Assembly (NCBI GenBank): GCA_046350055.1
Contig: JAXMBC010000001.1
Coordinates: 3,100,001 to 3,164,000 of the forward strand
From: JAEUIE01 sp046350055
GTDB taxonomy: Bacteria; Planctomycetota; Planctomycetia; Gemmatales; HRBIN36
DNA length: 64,000 bases
Direction of reading: 5' to 3'
Shown: positions 51,875-59,853 of the stretch, in pieces
Position numbering within the stretch: the stretch's first letter is position 1
How the letters are laid out: each line of letters begins with the position of its first letter
Notes under the pieces: model-generated
Told to the model about the DNA's origin: nothing
What the model saw: the letters and a program-made list of their open reading frames with translations, nothing else
Databases searched by the model: none
Program-made: the position numbers and the translations under genes

Positions 51875-54346
51875 CTAACCTCCTGCAGTGTTGGTGGAGC
51901 CGCTTCGCGAAAGGCGTGCTGCACATTTCTTGTAGTCTGGTTGCTTGCTGAACGGACAGTGTTCATGCAGCGTGAGTACGTTACACAGCAGTTTCTCGTC
52001 GAAGAACGGAATGAAGAGGTGACCCGGAGGGCACTTGGCACGGCCATCTATCCAGGCAGGCAAGGTAAGACTACCTCGCCGTGTTTCCACTTTCACGGTA
52101 TCGCCGGTTCGCAGGCCGAGCTTGAGAGCATCTTCCTTGCTGATTTCGACATAGGCTCCGGGCATGGCTCTACGCAACTGTGGCACACGCATGGTCATGG
52201 TGCCAGTGTGCCAGTGTTCCAGAACACGACCGGTATCCAGCCAGAAGGGATACTCGTTATCGGGAACCTCGGGCGGAGCAACATAAGGGCGGAACCAGAT
52301 CAGGGCTTTGTCATCCTTGGTGACGGAGTGGTAGAACTGGATTCCCTTGCCTTTCTCGACGTTGCGATCAAATCCTTCGAGGAAACGGTAACGGGTCTCC
52401 TCCCAGGTGCCATCGGCGTTTTGCAATACCGGCCAGCGCAGCCCGCGTACTTTTGCAAGTTCCTTGTAGGGGGCAACGTCCTTGTGTTTGATTTTGGTGA
52501 ACTGGCGATACTCCTCATAGAGTTTCTCGTCGACATTCACTTGGCCGTAATATTGGTCCCACTTCCAGATAGGTACCTGTTCTGCCTTGGTATTCGTCAT
52601 GTGGAACAGGAAGCGATTGTCTTTATCCTTCATGCCGGGGTGGCCGAGTTCCAGCAGGCGATGAGCAACGGCGATGAGCTGCCAGCAGTCATCGCGTGCC
52701 TCACCCGGGGGCGGGACCATTTTGAACCATTGATGAGTGCGACGTTCGGAGTTGCCGTAGACACCGTTCTTCTCGACCCATAAGGCGGAAGGCAAAACCA
52801 GGTCTGCCAGTTCCGTGGTAGCGGTGGGGTACACATCCGAGACAATGAGAAACTTGTCCTTGAGTCCCTGCTTGCCGCGGAAGAGGCGATTGACGTTGGG
52901 CAGTGACTGACCGGGGTTCGTGACCTGAACCCAGAGCGTGTCGATATCGCCACCCTTTTCGGAAGGTGTGCAGAATTTCTCCCAGAGCAGCACGGTGTGA
53001 TAGCCGATCTTCGGATTGATGCGGCCGGCGGGAAGGTTCCAGAGCTGTTCTGCCTTGGCCCGCTGGGCAGCATCTTCCACTTTTAAATCGCCCGGCAGTG
53101 CATGACAAAGAGTACCCACTTCACGGACGGTGCCACAGGCGGAGGGCTGCCCGGTCAGGCTTTGGGGACCATCGCCGGGCTTACCGAAGTGGCCGCTGAG
53201 CAGGTGTATGCCATGGACCAGGTTATTGATGGCAGTACCCATGGTGTGCTGGTTCATGCCCATGCACCACAGGCTGAGAATCTTGAGATTACGGTTGGCG
53301 AAAAGTTTGCCGAGCATTTGTAAGTCAGCTACCGAGACGCCGCTCAGCTCGCTTACCTTTTCGGGAGTGTATGGGGCGAGCATTTCCTGATACTGTTCCA
53401 GGGTGATGGGTTTGCCCATCAGTGTTCCAAAGGTCTTGTACTCCTCCCAATTCTTGAGCGTGGTATACCGTGCTGGGTCAGCATCAGCCCGGAAGTTGCA
53501 ATACTTGCGAACAAACTCAGCATCGTAGCTTTTATTTGCCAGCAACTGATGAGCGATACAGTTGGCGATGGCCAGATCGCCATGCGGCTTAGTGAGGAGG
53601 AAATGGTTGGCCTGCTCACTGGTGCGGGTGCGACGCTGGCCGATGTCGATCAGTACCATTTTGTCGCCACGCTGGCGACGATCGATGATGCGGCTGAACA
53701 GAACGGGGTGCATCTCAGCGGGATTGTTGCCCCAGAGGATAACGACATCAGCCTGATCGAGATCGTCGTAACAATTGTAAGGCTCATCTACTCCATAGGT
53801 GCTGATATAGCCAGTGACGGCGGATGCCATGCAGAGCCGAGCATTAGGCTCGATGTGATTGTTACTGAGGCCGCCCTTCATGAGCTTATTCGCAGCATAA
53901 CCTTCCGGCACAGTCCATTGCCCAGAACCATACATGGCGAAACGAGAAGGTGCCTTCATGATCCGCTGTGCAATCACCTCGATGGCTTCGTCCCAGGTGA
54001 TGGGTTCGAGCTTGCCATTCTTGCGGAGTTGAGGCGTCGTCAGGCGATCCTTGCCGTAAAGGATGGAACCGACGTGATATCCCTTGACGCAGAGCAGGCC
54101 TTTGTTGACTTCAGCTTGACGGTCACCAGCGATGGCCACGACACGGTTGTCCTTGACTGCTACCTGCACGTGACAGCCGGTACCACAAAAGCGACAGGGA
54201 GCCTTGTTCCAAGTGACATCTGGTATGACAGGCAATTCCTGACGTGGAGGCTGCCGGGCTGAAGTTTCACGCTGCTGAGCCAGTGCGGTAGCTGCAGCCA
54301 TGGCGCTGGTACGAACAAAATCACGACGATTGGGTTGAGCAGTCAT
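51875..54346 (-). CDS. napA: Periplasmic nitrate reductase catalytic subunit
   Basis: 823 residues from the ATG at 54346 (AGGAGG 7 nt upstream). Twin-arginine signal NRRDFVRTSAMAAATALAQQ. The [4Fe-4S] ligands are C51, C54, C58 and C86 (CRFCGTGC...LLCVKG), and NARLCMASAVTGY supplies the molybdenum Cys. bis-MGD-binding sections ADVVILWGNNPAEMHP, SLWCMGMNQHTMGTAINN and GQPSACGTVREVGTL are typical NapA. It reduces nitrate to nitrite in the periplasm. Upstream napD overlaps its start by 4 nt and napB follows at once; no napC, napG or napH is present. Confidence 0.95.
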   Translation of the reverse strand: MTAQPNRRDFVRTSAMAAATALAQQRETSARQPPRQELPVIPDVTWNKAPCRFCGTGCHVQVAVKDNRVVAIAGDRQAEVNKGLLCVKGYHVGSILYGKDRLTTPQLRKNGKLEPITWDEAIEVIAQRIMKAPSRFAMYGSGQWTVPEGYAANKLMKGGLSNNHIEPNARLCMASAVTGYISTYGVDEPYNCYDDLDQADVVILWGNNPAEMHPVLFSRIIDRRQRGDKMVLIDIGQRRTRTSEQANHFLLTKPHGDLAIANCIAHQLLANKSYDAEFVRKYCNFRADADPARYTTLKNWEEYKTFGTLMGKPITLEQYQEMLAPYTPEKVSELSGVSVADLQMLGKLFANRNLKILSLWCMGMNQHTMGTAINNLVHGIHLLSGHFGKPGDGPQSLTGQPSACGTVREVGTLCHALPGDLKVEDAAQRAKAEQLWNLPAGRINPKIGYHTVLLWEKFCTPSEKGGDIDTLWVQVTNPGQSLPNVNRLFRGKQGLKDKFLIVSDVYPTATTELADLVLPSALWVEKNGVYGNSERRTHQWFKMVPPPGEARDDCWQLIAVAHRLLELGHPGMKDKDNRFLFHMTNTKAEQVPIWKWDQYYGQVNVDEKLYEEYRQFTKIKHKDVAPYKELAKVRGLRWPVLQNADGTWEETRYRFLEGFDRNVEKGKGIQFYHSVTKDDKALIWFRPYVAPPEVPDNEYPFWLDTGRVLEHWHTGTMTMRVPQLRRAMPGAYVEISKEDALKLGLRTGDTVKVETRRGSLTLPAWIDGRAKCPPGHLFIPFFDEKLLCNVLTLHEHCPFSKQPDYKKCAARLSRSGSTNTAGG

Positions 54347-54600
54347 TGCAAAACCTCCTCGCAAGCCGGGTCATTGACAGAGACATAAGCGATCTCGACA
54401 GCCAGGACGCCCGGTAATTTTTCGAGCCAGCGATACCAGTAGACGGCATCATCGGGCCCAGGTACTTCCATGACGAGCGATAGCCGTGAGCCAGTCAGTA
54501 CGCCCAACTGGAAGCAACCTGCTTCTTGCAATGCATGTTGAACACGATCTTGTGACGATGGATTTTTGCTGAGCAGCAGAACTAAACCGGAGATGAGCAT
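54343..54600 (-). CDS. napD: NapD-type chaperone for NapA
   Basis: 85 residues from the ATG at 54600. Ferredoxin-like small protein with the NapD pattern: ISGLVLLL near the start, CFQLGVLTGSRLSLVMEVPG in the middle and LEKLPGVLAVEIAYVSVND at the end. NapD binds the twin-arginine signal of NapA and holds back export until the cofactor is inserted. ATGA overlap with napA shows coupled translation. The frame extends upstream to 54666 but without a site. Confidence 0.85.
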   Translation of the reverse strand: MLISGLVLLLSKNPSSQDRVQHALQEAGCFQLGVLTGSRLSLVMEVPGPDDAVYWYRWLEKLPGVLAVEIAYVSVNDPACEEVLQ

Positions 54601-54662
54601 GGCATCCCTTTCACCCGGGAGTGAGCAACCTGAGGGTACTCTAGCCGGTGAGATCGGCAATA

Positions 54663-54690
54663 TCAAGAATAAAAGAATAATTATTCTTGA
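54663..54690. promoter_or_regulatory. AT-rich palindrome in the nap/nrf divergent promoter
   Basis: AAGAATAATTATTCTT (54673-54688) is a perfect 16-bp palindrome. A third half-site, TCAAGAAT (54663-54670), is the exact complement of ATTCTTGA (54683-54690). It lies 63-90 bp from napD and 51-78 bp from the cytochrome gene. AT-rich dyads with an AAGA start are typical of NsrR-like Rrf2 regulators, one of which is encoded at 57605. Confidence 0.55.
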
Positions 54691-54740
54691 ATTGGTCGAT
54701 CATGACTGCTATGCTGTCGATGTACACAGGGGAAACACAG

Positions 54741-55418
54741 ATGCGATGGCTCCCCATGCCACTGAAATGTTCACTTGCTTCGCTGTCAACGATGCTGCTC
54801 TGGCTGGCAGCGGCTGCCTGTCTGGGGTGGCTGTTTTGGGCACCTGGCAAGGAGCAGACTTCCAGTCGATCGGCATCGCTACAAGTTGCGACGCAGCAGC
54901 CTGAGCTGAAGGCCTCGTTCGAAACCAATATCCGAAAGCCTGTCGGGTCTCCGATGGTTCATAGTGGACTGACTGATCCGCATGGTCAGCCGGTGATGAT
55001 TAATTGCAATACCTGTCATGCCACCAAATCGCCGAATAATGACCTGCGCCTGGGTGCCTCGCTCACAGAATTCCATCAGGGCCTTAAGGGGCAACATGGC
55101 AACCTGACATGCGTTTCATGCCACAATCCACAGGATGGGTACCAGTCATTACGGTTGGCAGACGGCAAGCTTGTCCCGTACGTCGAGGTGATGCAACTCT
55201 GTGCCCAGTGCCATGGGCCGCAGTATCGCGACTACCAGCATGGAGCACATGGAGGCATGACCGGATACTGGGATCTCACGAAAGGCCCACGTCAGCGGAA
55301 TAATTGCATCGACTGTCACGATCCGCATCATCCCAAGTACCCCGTAGTGCGACCAGCACAGGGACCACAGGATCGTGCACTCTCCAGACCGCAACACTCA
55401 GGAGGAGGCCATGAGTAA
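54741..55418 (+). CDS. Tetraheme c-type cytochrome
   Basis: 225 residues from the ATG at 54741. N-terminal anchor or uncleaved signal (STMLLWLAAAACLGWLFWA). Four CXXCH motifs: CNTCH, CVSCH, CAQCH and CIDCH, with further His suited to act as second axial ligands (EFHQGLKGQHG, YQHGAHGGMTG). The gene runs into the Fe-S protein gene by 8 nt. The arrangement cytochrome, NrfC-like, NrfD-like resembles quinol-oxidising modules (NrfBCD, Hmc/Act types). It probably carries electrons from the membrane quinone pool to periplasmic NapAB or NrfA. Confidence 0.9.
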   Translation: MRWLPMPLKCSLASLSTMLLWLAAAACLGWLFWAPGKEQTSSRSASLQVATQQPELKASFETNIRKPVGSPMVHSGLTDPHGQPVMINCNTCHATKSPNNDLRLGASLTEFHQGLKGQHGNLTCVSCHNPQDGYQSLRLADGKLVPYVEVMQLCAQCHGPQYRDYQHGAHGGMTGYWDLTKGPRQRNNCIDCHDPHHPKYPVVRPAQGPQDRALSRPQHSGGGHE

Positions 55419-56340
55419 GAAACTGAACTTGCCCATGGTGGGTGAAGTGGATCGTCGCACGCTGGTTAAAGCGGGTGCTGTCACACTGGGGCTGGCGATG
55501 CTGGCGAAGGCGATTCAACCGGTGATGGAATGGATAAGCAACCTCTCAGCGGAGGAGTTTCTCCAAAAGCACTACAAGGAATTGAAGCCGGGAGAACTGC
55601 AAACGGTACTTCGTCGATTGGAGGAGGAGACTAAGGAAGAGTATGGTCGAGCGGTGCAGATTAAGGATCCGCAGGCTCAACCTGGGGTGAAGTATGCCTA
55701 CGCATTGAACCTGAGTATCTGCATCGGGTGCCGCAAGTGTGTCGAGGCCTGTCATGTGGAGAACAATCACGACCGTGCCACGCACAACAGCTACATCCGT
55801 GTCTTTGAAATGGATAAAGGGGGCATTGATTTCGAGAAGGGCAACTGCGAATACGATCATCCTGTTCCCTCCCCTGACAAATTCTACATGCCTGTGCAAT
55901 GTCAGCAGTGTGACAATCCTCCATGTGTCACCGTCTGTCCAGTAGAAGCAACCTGGAAGGAAAAGGATGGCATTGTGGTTGTCGATTACAACTGGTGCAT
56001 CGGTTGTCGTTACTGTGAAGCAGCATGTCCGTACCATGCACGTCGTTTCAACTGGACAAAACCGGAGATCAGCCCGAAGGAGATCAACCCGCGTCAGGGC
56101 TATCTGTCGAACCGCATACGACCACAGGGTGTGATGGAGAAATGCACATTCTGCCTGCATCGGGTGCGTGAAGGAAGGTTGCCCGCTTGCCTGGAAGCCT
56201 GTCCCACCGGGGCACGCGTCTTTGGCAATGTTCTCGATCCCAAGTCGGAGATTCGCTGGGTGCTCGAGAACAAACGAGTATTCGTGCTGAAGGAGGAACT
56301 CGGCACGAAACCCAGCTTCTTCTACTTCTTTGACAAGTAA
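55411..56340 (+). CDS. NrfC/HmcB-like four-cluster iron-sulfur protein
   Basis: 309 residues from the ATG at 55411 with GGAGGAGG directly upstream. A possible Tat-like or membrane-targeting N-terminus reads DRRTLVKAGAVTLGLAML. Four ferredoxin-type Cys groups: CIGCRKCVEAC, CQQCDNPPCVTVCP, CIGCRYCEAACP and CTFCLHRVREGRLPACLEACP, giving four [4Fe-4S] clusters as in NrfC and DmsB. Partners with the following NrfD-like membrane subunit. The Arg-Arg signal suggests that it faces the periplasm, as for NrfC. Confidence 0.92.
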   Translation: MSKKLNLPMVGEVDRRTLVKAGAVTLGLAMLAKAIQPVMEWISNLSAEEFLQKHYKELKPGELQTVLRRLEEETKEEYGRAVQIKDPQAQPGVKYAYALNLSICIGCRKCVEACHVENNHDRATHNSYIRVFEMDKGGIDFEKGNCEYDHPVPSPDKFYMPVQCQQCDNPPCVTVCPVEATWKEKDGIVVVDYNWCIGCRYCEAACPYHARRFNWTKPEISPKEINPRQGYLSNRIRPQGVMEKCTFCLHRVREGRLPACLEACPTGARVFGNVLDPKSEIRWVLENKRVFVLKEELGTKPSFFYFFDK

Positions 56341-56351
56341 AGGGGCATCTT

Positions 56352-57608
56352 GTGAGTACCACTGCTACATCTTCCCCTCTCTCGAGCTATCCGCGTTTTC
56401 TGCGGCAGGGCTTGCACGTAGCCACTGAAGGTACCTGGGTGTTTTACCTGTGGATGACGTTGCTGACTGCTATTGCACTGGTAGGTGCGAATGCCTGGGC
56501 CATTCAGGTTCGGGATGGCATGGTGCGGACCGGCATGTCGGACCATGTCAGTTGGGGACTCTACATTGCTAACTTTACATTCTGCGTCGGGTTGGCAGCG
56601 GGCGGCGTGATGATGGTCATTCCTGCATATCTCTACCACGACGAATCGATGCATGACGTGGTCATCGTCGGTGAGATTGTTGCTATCGCTGCGATCATCA
56701 TGAGCACTCTCTCGGTAGTGGTGGATCTCGGACGGCCTGATCGATTCTGGCATCTCATTCCAGGTATTGGCCGTTTCAATTGGCCGGTTTCGATGCTTAC
56801 CTGGGACATCATTGTTCTTAATGGCTATTTACTGATCAATCTGCATATTGTCGGGTACCTGCTCTACATTCGCTTTCTGGGAAAGAAGCCAAACCCGAAG
56901 TGGTATATGCCATTCGTGTTTCTTTCTATTCTGTGGGCCATAAGCATTCATACAGTCACGGCTTTTCTCTATTGTGGGCTAGGGGGCAGGCCTTTCTGGA
57001 ACACAGCATTATTGGCACCCCGTTTTCTCGCCTCAGCCTTTGTTTCGGGGCCATGTTTTATTATCGTGTTGTTGTTATTGATCCGCCGTGTCAGTCGATT
57101 TCATGTGGGTGATCAGGCTATCAACACGCTGGTACAGATCATTCGAGTTTCCATGTGCATCAACCTGCTGATGCTTGCTTCCGAACTCTTCACCATTTTC
57201 TATACAGGCGGTGGTCACGCTGCGGCAGGGAAGTATTTGTTCTTCGGAACGCATGGTAAGTACGGGCTGGTGCCGTGGATGTGGACCTCACTGGTGTGCA
57301 GCATCGTAGGCTGTGGACTCTTTCTCAGTCCGACGTTAATGCGGCGGACAGGTGTGCTCACAGCAGCTTGCGTGATCTGCTTTGTCGGCATCTGGATTGA
57401 GAAAGGCATGGGGCTGATCATCCCCGGTTTCATTCCATCGACGCTGCATGAAGTCGTGGAGTATGTCCCCACGCAAATCGAATGGAAAATTACGGCTGGC
57501 ATTTGGGCCTTTGGCCTCATGACGCTGACTATTATCCTGAAAGTGGCGATTGCCGTGTTCGGCAACGAGATGAAACTCGACGAGCGAGAGCAGAAGGCAG
57601 TCTCATGA
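56352..57608 (+). CDS. NrfD/PsrC-type membrane quinone-oxidoreductase subunit
   Basis: 418 residues from a GTG at 56352 (AGGGG 8 nt upstream). About ten membrane helices: FYLWMTLLTAIALVGANAWAI, SWGLYIANFTFCVGLAAGGV (with the Gly-rich PsrC motif), VDLGRPDRFWHLIPG, SMLTWDIIVLNGYLLINL. NrfD-type subunits oxidise menaquinol and pass electrons to the Fe-S partner. Its final codons overlap the Rrf2 regulator start (ATGA). This module probably replaces the missing NapC. Confidence 0.92.
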   Translation: MSTTATSSPLSSYPRFLRQGLHVATEGTWVFYLWMTLLTAIALVGANAWAIQVRDGMVRTGMSDHVSWGLYIANFTFCVGLAAGGVMMVIPAYLYHDESMHDVVIVGEIVAIAAIIMSTLSVVVDLGRPDRFWHLIPGIGRFNWPVSMLTWDIIVLNGYLLINLHIVGYLLYIRFLGKKPNPKWYMPFVFLSILWAISIHTVTAFLYCGLGGRPFWNTALLAPRFLASAFVSGPCFIIVLLLLIRRVSRFHVGDQAINTLVQIIRVSMCINLLMLASELFTIFYTGGGHAAAGKYLFFGTHGKYGLVPWMWTSLVCSIVGCGLFLSPTLMRRTGVLTAACVICFVGIWIEKGMGLIIPGFIPSTLHEVVEYVPTQIEWKITAGIWAFGLMTLTIILKVAIAVFGNEMKLDEREQKAVS

Positions 57609-58066
57609 TCTCCTATGGCAAAACCACCCAGTACGCTATCGCAGCGGCAAGCCGGCTGGCGGAAGTCTATGCAGAGCAGGGCAAGCTCAGTTCGATCGAT
57701 ATAGCCAGGGAGCGCAATCTACCCCAGCCAGTTGTGGCCAAGGTGTTAACGATTCTCTCTCAGGCTGGTCTGGTAACAGGCGCCCCCGGTCCACGCGGTG
57801 GATACGCTTTGGCCAAACCGCCAAACCAGATACGGTTACTCGACGTGGCTGACTGTTTTGAGCGAAGCGACAAGACGCTGACTTGCCCATTTGGGCCGAC
57901 CTACTGTGGCTCGGGCAACCCCTGTCCGTTGCACCATCAGATTGTAGCCATGGTGAACCAGTTTCAGCGGTTCCTGGAAGAGAATACGCTGGCTGTCTTT
58001 ACGAAGAACACTCGCAAGAAGAAGCAAGCCACGGCACTCCTTGCATTGGCGGAGTCAAAGGCATGA
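57605..58066 (+). CDS. Rrf2-family regulator with Fe-S cysteines (NsrR/IscR-like)
   Basis: 153 residues. Winged helix-turn-helix at the N-terminus (YAIAAASRLAEVYAEQGKLSS, NLPQPVVAKVLTILSQAGLV, GPRGGYAL wing). Three cysteines, C94, C101 and C107 (C-x6-C-x5-C), occupy the position of the cluster ligands of IscR and NsrR. Rrf2 proteins of this type bind [2Fe-2S] or [4Fe-4S] clusters and respond to NO, Fe-S status or redox. Embedded in the operon with ATGA overlaps on both sides, so it is likely the local NO or nitrite-responsive regulator of the nap/nrf genes. Confidence 0.9.
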   Translation: MISYGKTTQYAIAAASRLAEVYAEQGKLSSIDIARERNLPQPVVAKVLTILSQAGLVTGAPGPRGGYALAKPPNQIRLLDVADCFERSDKTLTCPFGPTYCGSGNPCPLHHQIVAMVNQFQRFLEENTLAVFTKNTRKKKQATALLALAESKA

Positions 58067-59361
58067 CACAGCGGATACTCATCGTGCTCGGATTGAGCCT
58101 GGTGCTTGGCAGCTGCTGGGCGGATGATCTGGAGCGTGAGCCCATACTGTACTCCAAAAGCGAGCCGGAAAACATCATCAGCGGGCTTCAGGAACGGCTG
58201 CGTCAAGGTACTGCCCAATTGCCTTATCGGGATGAGGATGGCTATCTACGTGGCGTGCTAGCGGAGTTGCAGATTCCATTATCGTCTCAGGTGCTGGTGT
58301 TCTCCAAGACCAGCCTGCAGCGAGGCCGCATCAGTCCCAAGACACCGCGGGCCATTTACTTCAATGACGATGTGTACGTGGGGTTCTGTCTGCATGGCCA
58401 TGTGATGGAAATATCTGTTGCAGACAGCAAGCTGGGTACTGTGTTTTACACCATCGAACAGGAGCGAAGGAAGCAGCCTGTCATCCAACGGCAGACCGAC
58501 AATTGCCTGGTGTGCCACGCTTCGTCCTACAATCATGGTCTACCAGGTCACCTGGTGCGTTCTGTATTTCCGGATCGGCAGGGCGAACCGCAACTGGCGT
58601 CCGGCTCCTATCGGACTGATCAGACCAGCAAATTCAGCGAACGCTGGGGTGGCTGGTATGTCACAGGTACTCATGGTCAGCAAAAGCACATGGGAAACCA
58701 ATGCTATGCAAGGAATGGTGATGCCGTCGATGAGTCGTTGCAAACTCAGAATGTGACTGACCTCTCGCAGCATTTCACTACAGGTCTGTATCCGACACCA
58801 CATAGCGATTTAATCGCACTGATGGTACTGGAACACCAGGCCATCATGCACAATCGCCTGGCCCGTGCGTTGCTCGAGACCCGGCAGGCGCTCTACTACC
58901 AGGAGGATCTCAACAAGGCATTCACGGAGAAACCTGGAACGCTGTTTGATTCCACCAGGCGACGACTGGACAGTGTGGCGGACGAAGTGGTGAAGTACAT
59001 GCTCTTCTCGCAGGAAGCCAAGCTGACAGAGCCGGTGAAGGGTACATCGGAGTTTGCCAGGGAGTTCAGCGAGCGCGGCCCATTCGACAAGCAAGGCCGG
59101 TCCCTGCGACAACTTGATCTGCAGACCAGGCTCTTTAAGTATCCATGCAGCTACCTGATTTACACCAGGACTTTCGATGACCTGCCCACCATTATTCGTG
59201 ACAGGATACTGGATAAACTGCTGGCAGTGCTGGATGGGAAATACACTACTCCTGCCTTTCAACATTTGACACCGGCAGATCGACAGGCTATCAAGGAGAT
59301 TCTGGTAGAGACAAAACAGTCTCTGCCGGCATCCTGGCGCAAGACCGGAAGTTCACCATGA
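58063..59361 (+). CDS. Secreted monoheme protein of unknown function
   Basis: 432 residues from the ATG at 58063, overlapping the Rrf2 stop. Signal peptide ILIVLGLSLVLGSCWADD. One heme motif, C-L-V-C-H, near residue 150 (RQTDNCLVCHASSYNHG), in a region starting with FNDDVYVGFCLHGHVMEISV. The C-terminal half is helical with conserved-looking GRSLRQLDLQTRLFKYPCSYLIY. I recall similar proteins from planctomycete nrf neighbourhoods but know no characterised member. The position between regulator and nrfH suggests an electron-transfer or maturation role in nitrite reduction. Confidence 0.8.
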   Translation: MTQRILIVLGLSLVLGSCWADDLEREPILYSKSEPENIISGLQERLRQGTAQLPYRDEDGYLRGVLAELQIPLSSQVLVFSKTSLQRGRISPKTPRAIYFNDDVYVGFCLHGHVMEISVADSKLGTVFYTIEQERRKQPVIQRQTDNCLVCHASSYNHGLPGHLVRSVFPDRQGEPQLASGSYRTDQTSKFSERWGGWYVTGTHGQQKHMGNQCYARNGDAVDESLQTQNVTDLSQHFTTGLYPTPHSDLIALMVLEHQAIMHNRLARALLETRQALYYQEDLNKAFTEKPGTLFDSTRRRLDSVADEVVKYMLFSQEAKLTEPVKGTSEFAREFSERGPFDKQGRSLRQLDLQTRLFKYPCSYLIYTRTFDDLPTIIRDRILDKLLAVLDGKYTTPAFQHLTPADRQAIKEILVETKQSLPASWRKTGSSP

Positions 59362-59837
59362 AGTGGATCGCGTGGTTGATCAGCGGCAGTATTGCCTCCG
59401 CACTGGTCTGGGGACTGGTCGGTATCTGCGCCGGCACAGGAATCTACACCGTCTACTACGGTGAAGGGCTTTCCTACCTCAGCAGTGATCCGAAGGCATG
59501 TGTCAACTGCCACATCATGCGTGAGCAATACGACGGCTGGCAGAAGGCCAGTCATCACGCAGCTGCCACGTGTGTGGATTGTCATTTGCCGCACGACCTC
59601 GCAGGCAAGTGGTTGGCTAAAGCAGAGAATGGCTTCTGGCATTCGAAGGGATTCACCCTGCAGGATTTTCATGAACCGATCCGTATTCACGCGAAGAATG
59701 CAGCACTGCTGCAGAAGAATTGTGTGCACTGTCATCAGGAGTTGGTGCAAGACATAGCGACAGCACACAGCAATCATCAGGGTGACAGCAACTGTGTGCA
59801 TTGTCACAAGCATGTCGGCCATGGGCCAACACGATAG
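59358..59837 (+). CDS. nrfH: Cytochrome c nitrite reductase membrane subunit
   Basis: 159 residues; starts in the ATGA overlap with the preceding gene. One N-terminal membrane helix (GSIASALVWGLVGICAGTGIYTVYYG), then four heme motifs: CVNCH, CVDCH, CVHCH and CVHCH, with C-x2-C-H-I-M as in NrfH, where Met can serve as heme ligand. NrfH oxidises menaquinol and feeds NrfA in the membrane-bound NrfHA complex, as in delta/epsilon-proteobacteria. Confidence 0.95.
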   Translation: MKWIAWLISGSIASALVWGLVGICAGTGIYTVYYGEGLSYLSSDPKACVNCHIMREQYDGWQKASHHAAATCVDCHLPHDLAGKWLAKAENGFWHSKGFTLQDFHEPIRIHAKNAALLQKNCVHCHQELVQDIATAHSNHQGDSNCVHCHKHVGHGPTR

Positions 59838-59853
59838 TTCATTTGCATTTAGA

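Noticed and set aside
54601..54740. FNR box in the nap/nrf promoter region
   Set aside because: TTGA and ATCA half-sites occur near 54687-54703 and 54650-54667, but the spacing does not fit TTGAT-N4-ATCAA on either strand.
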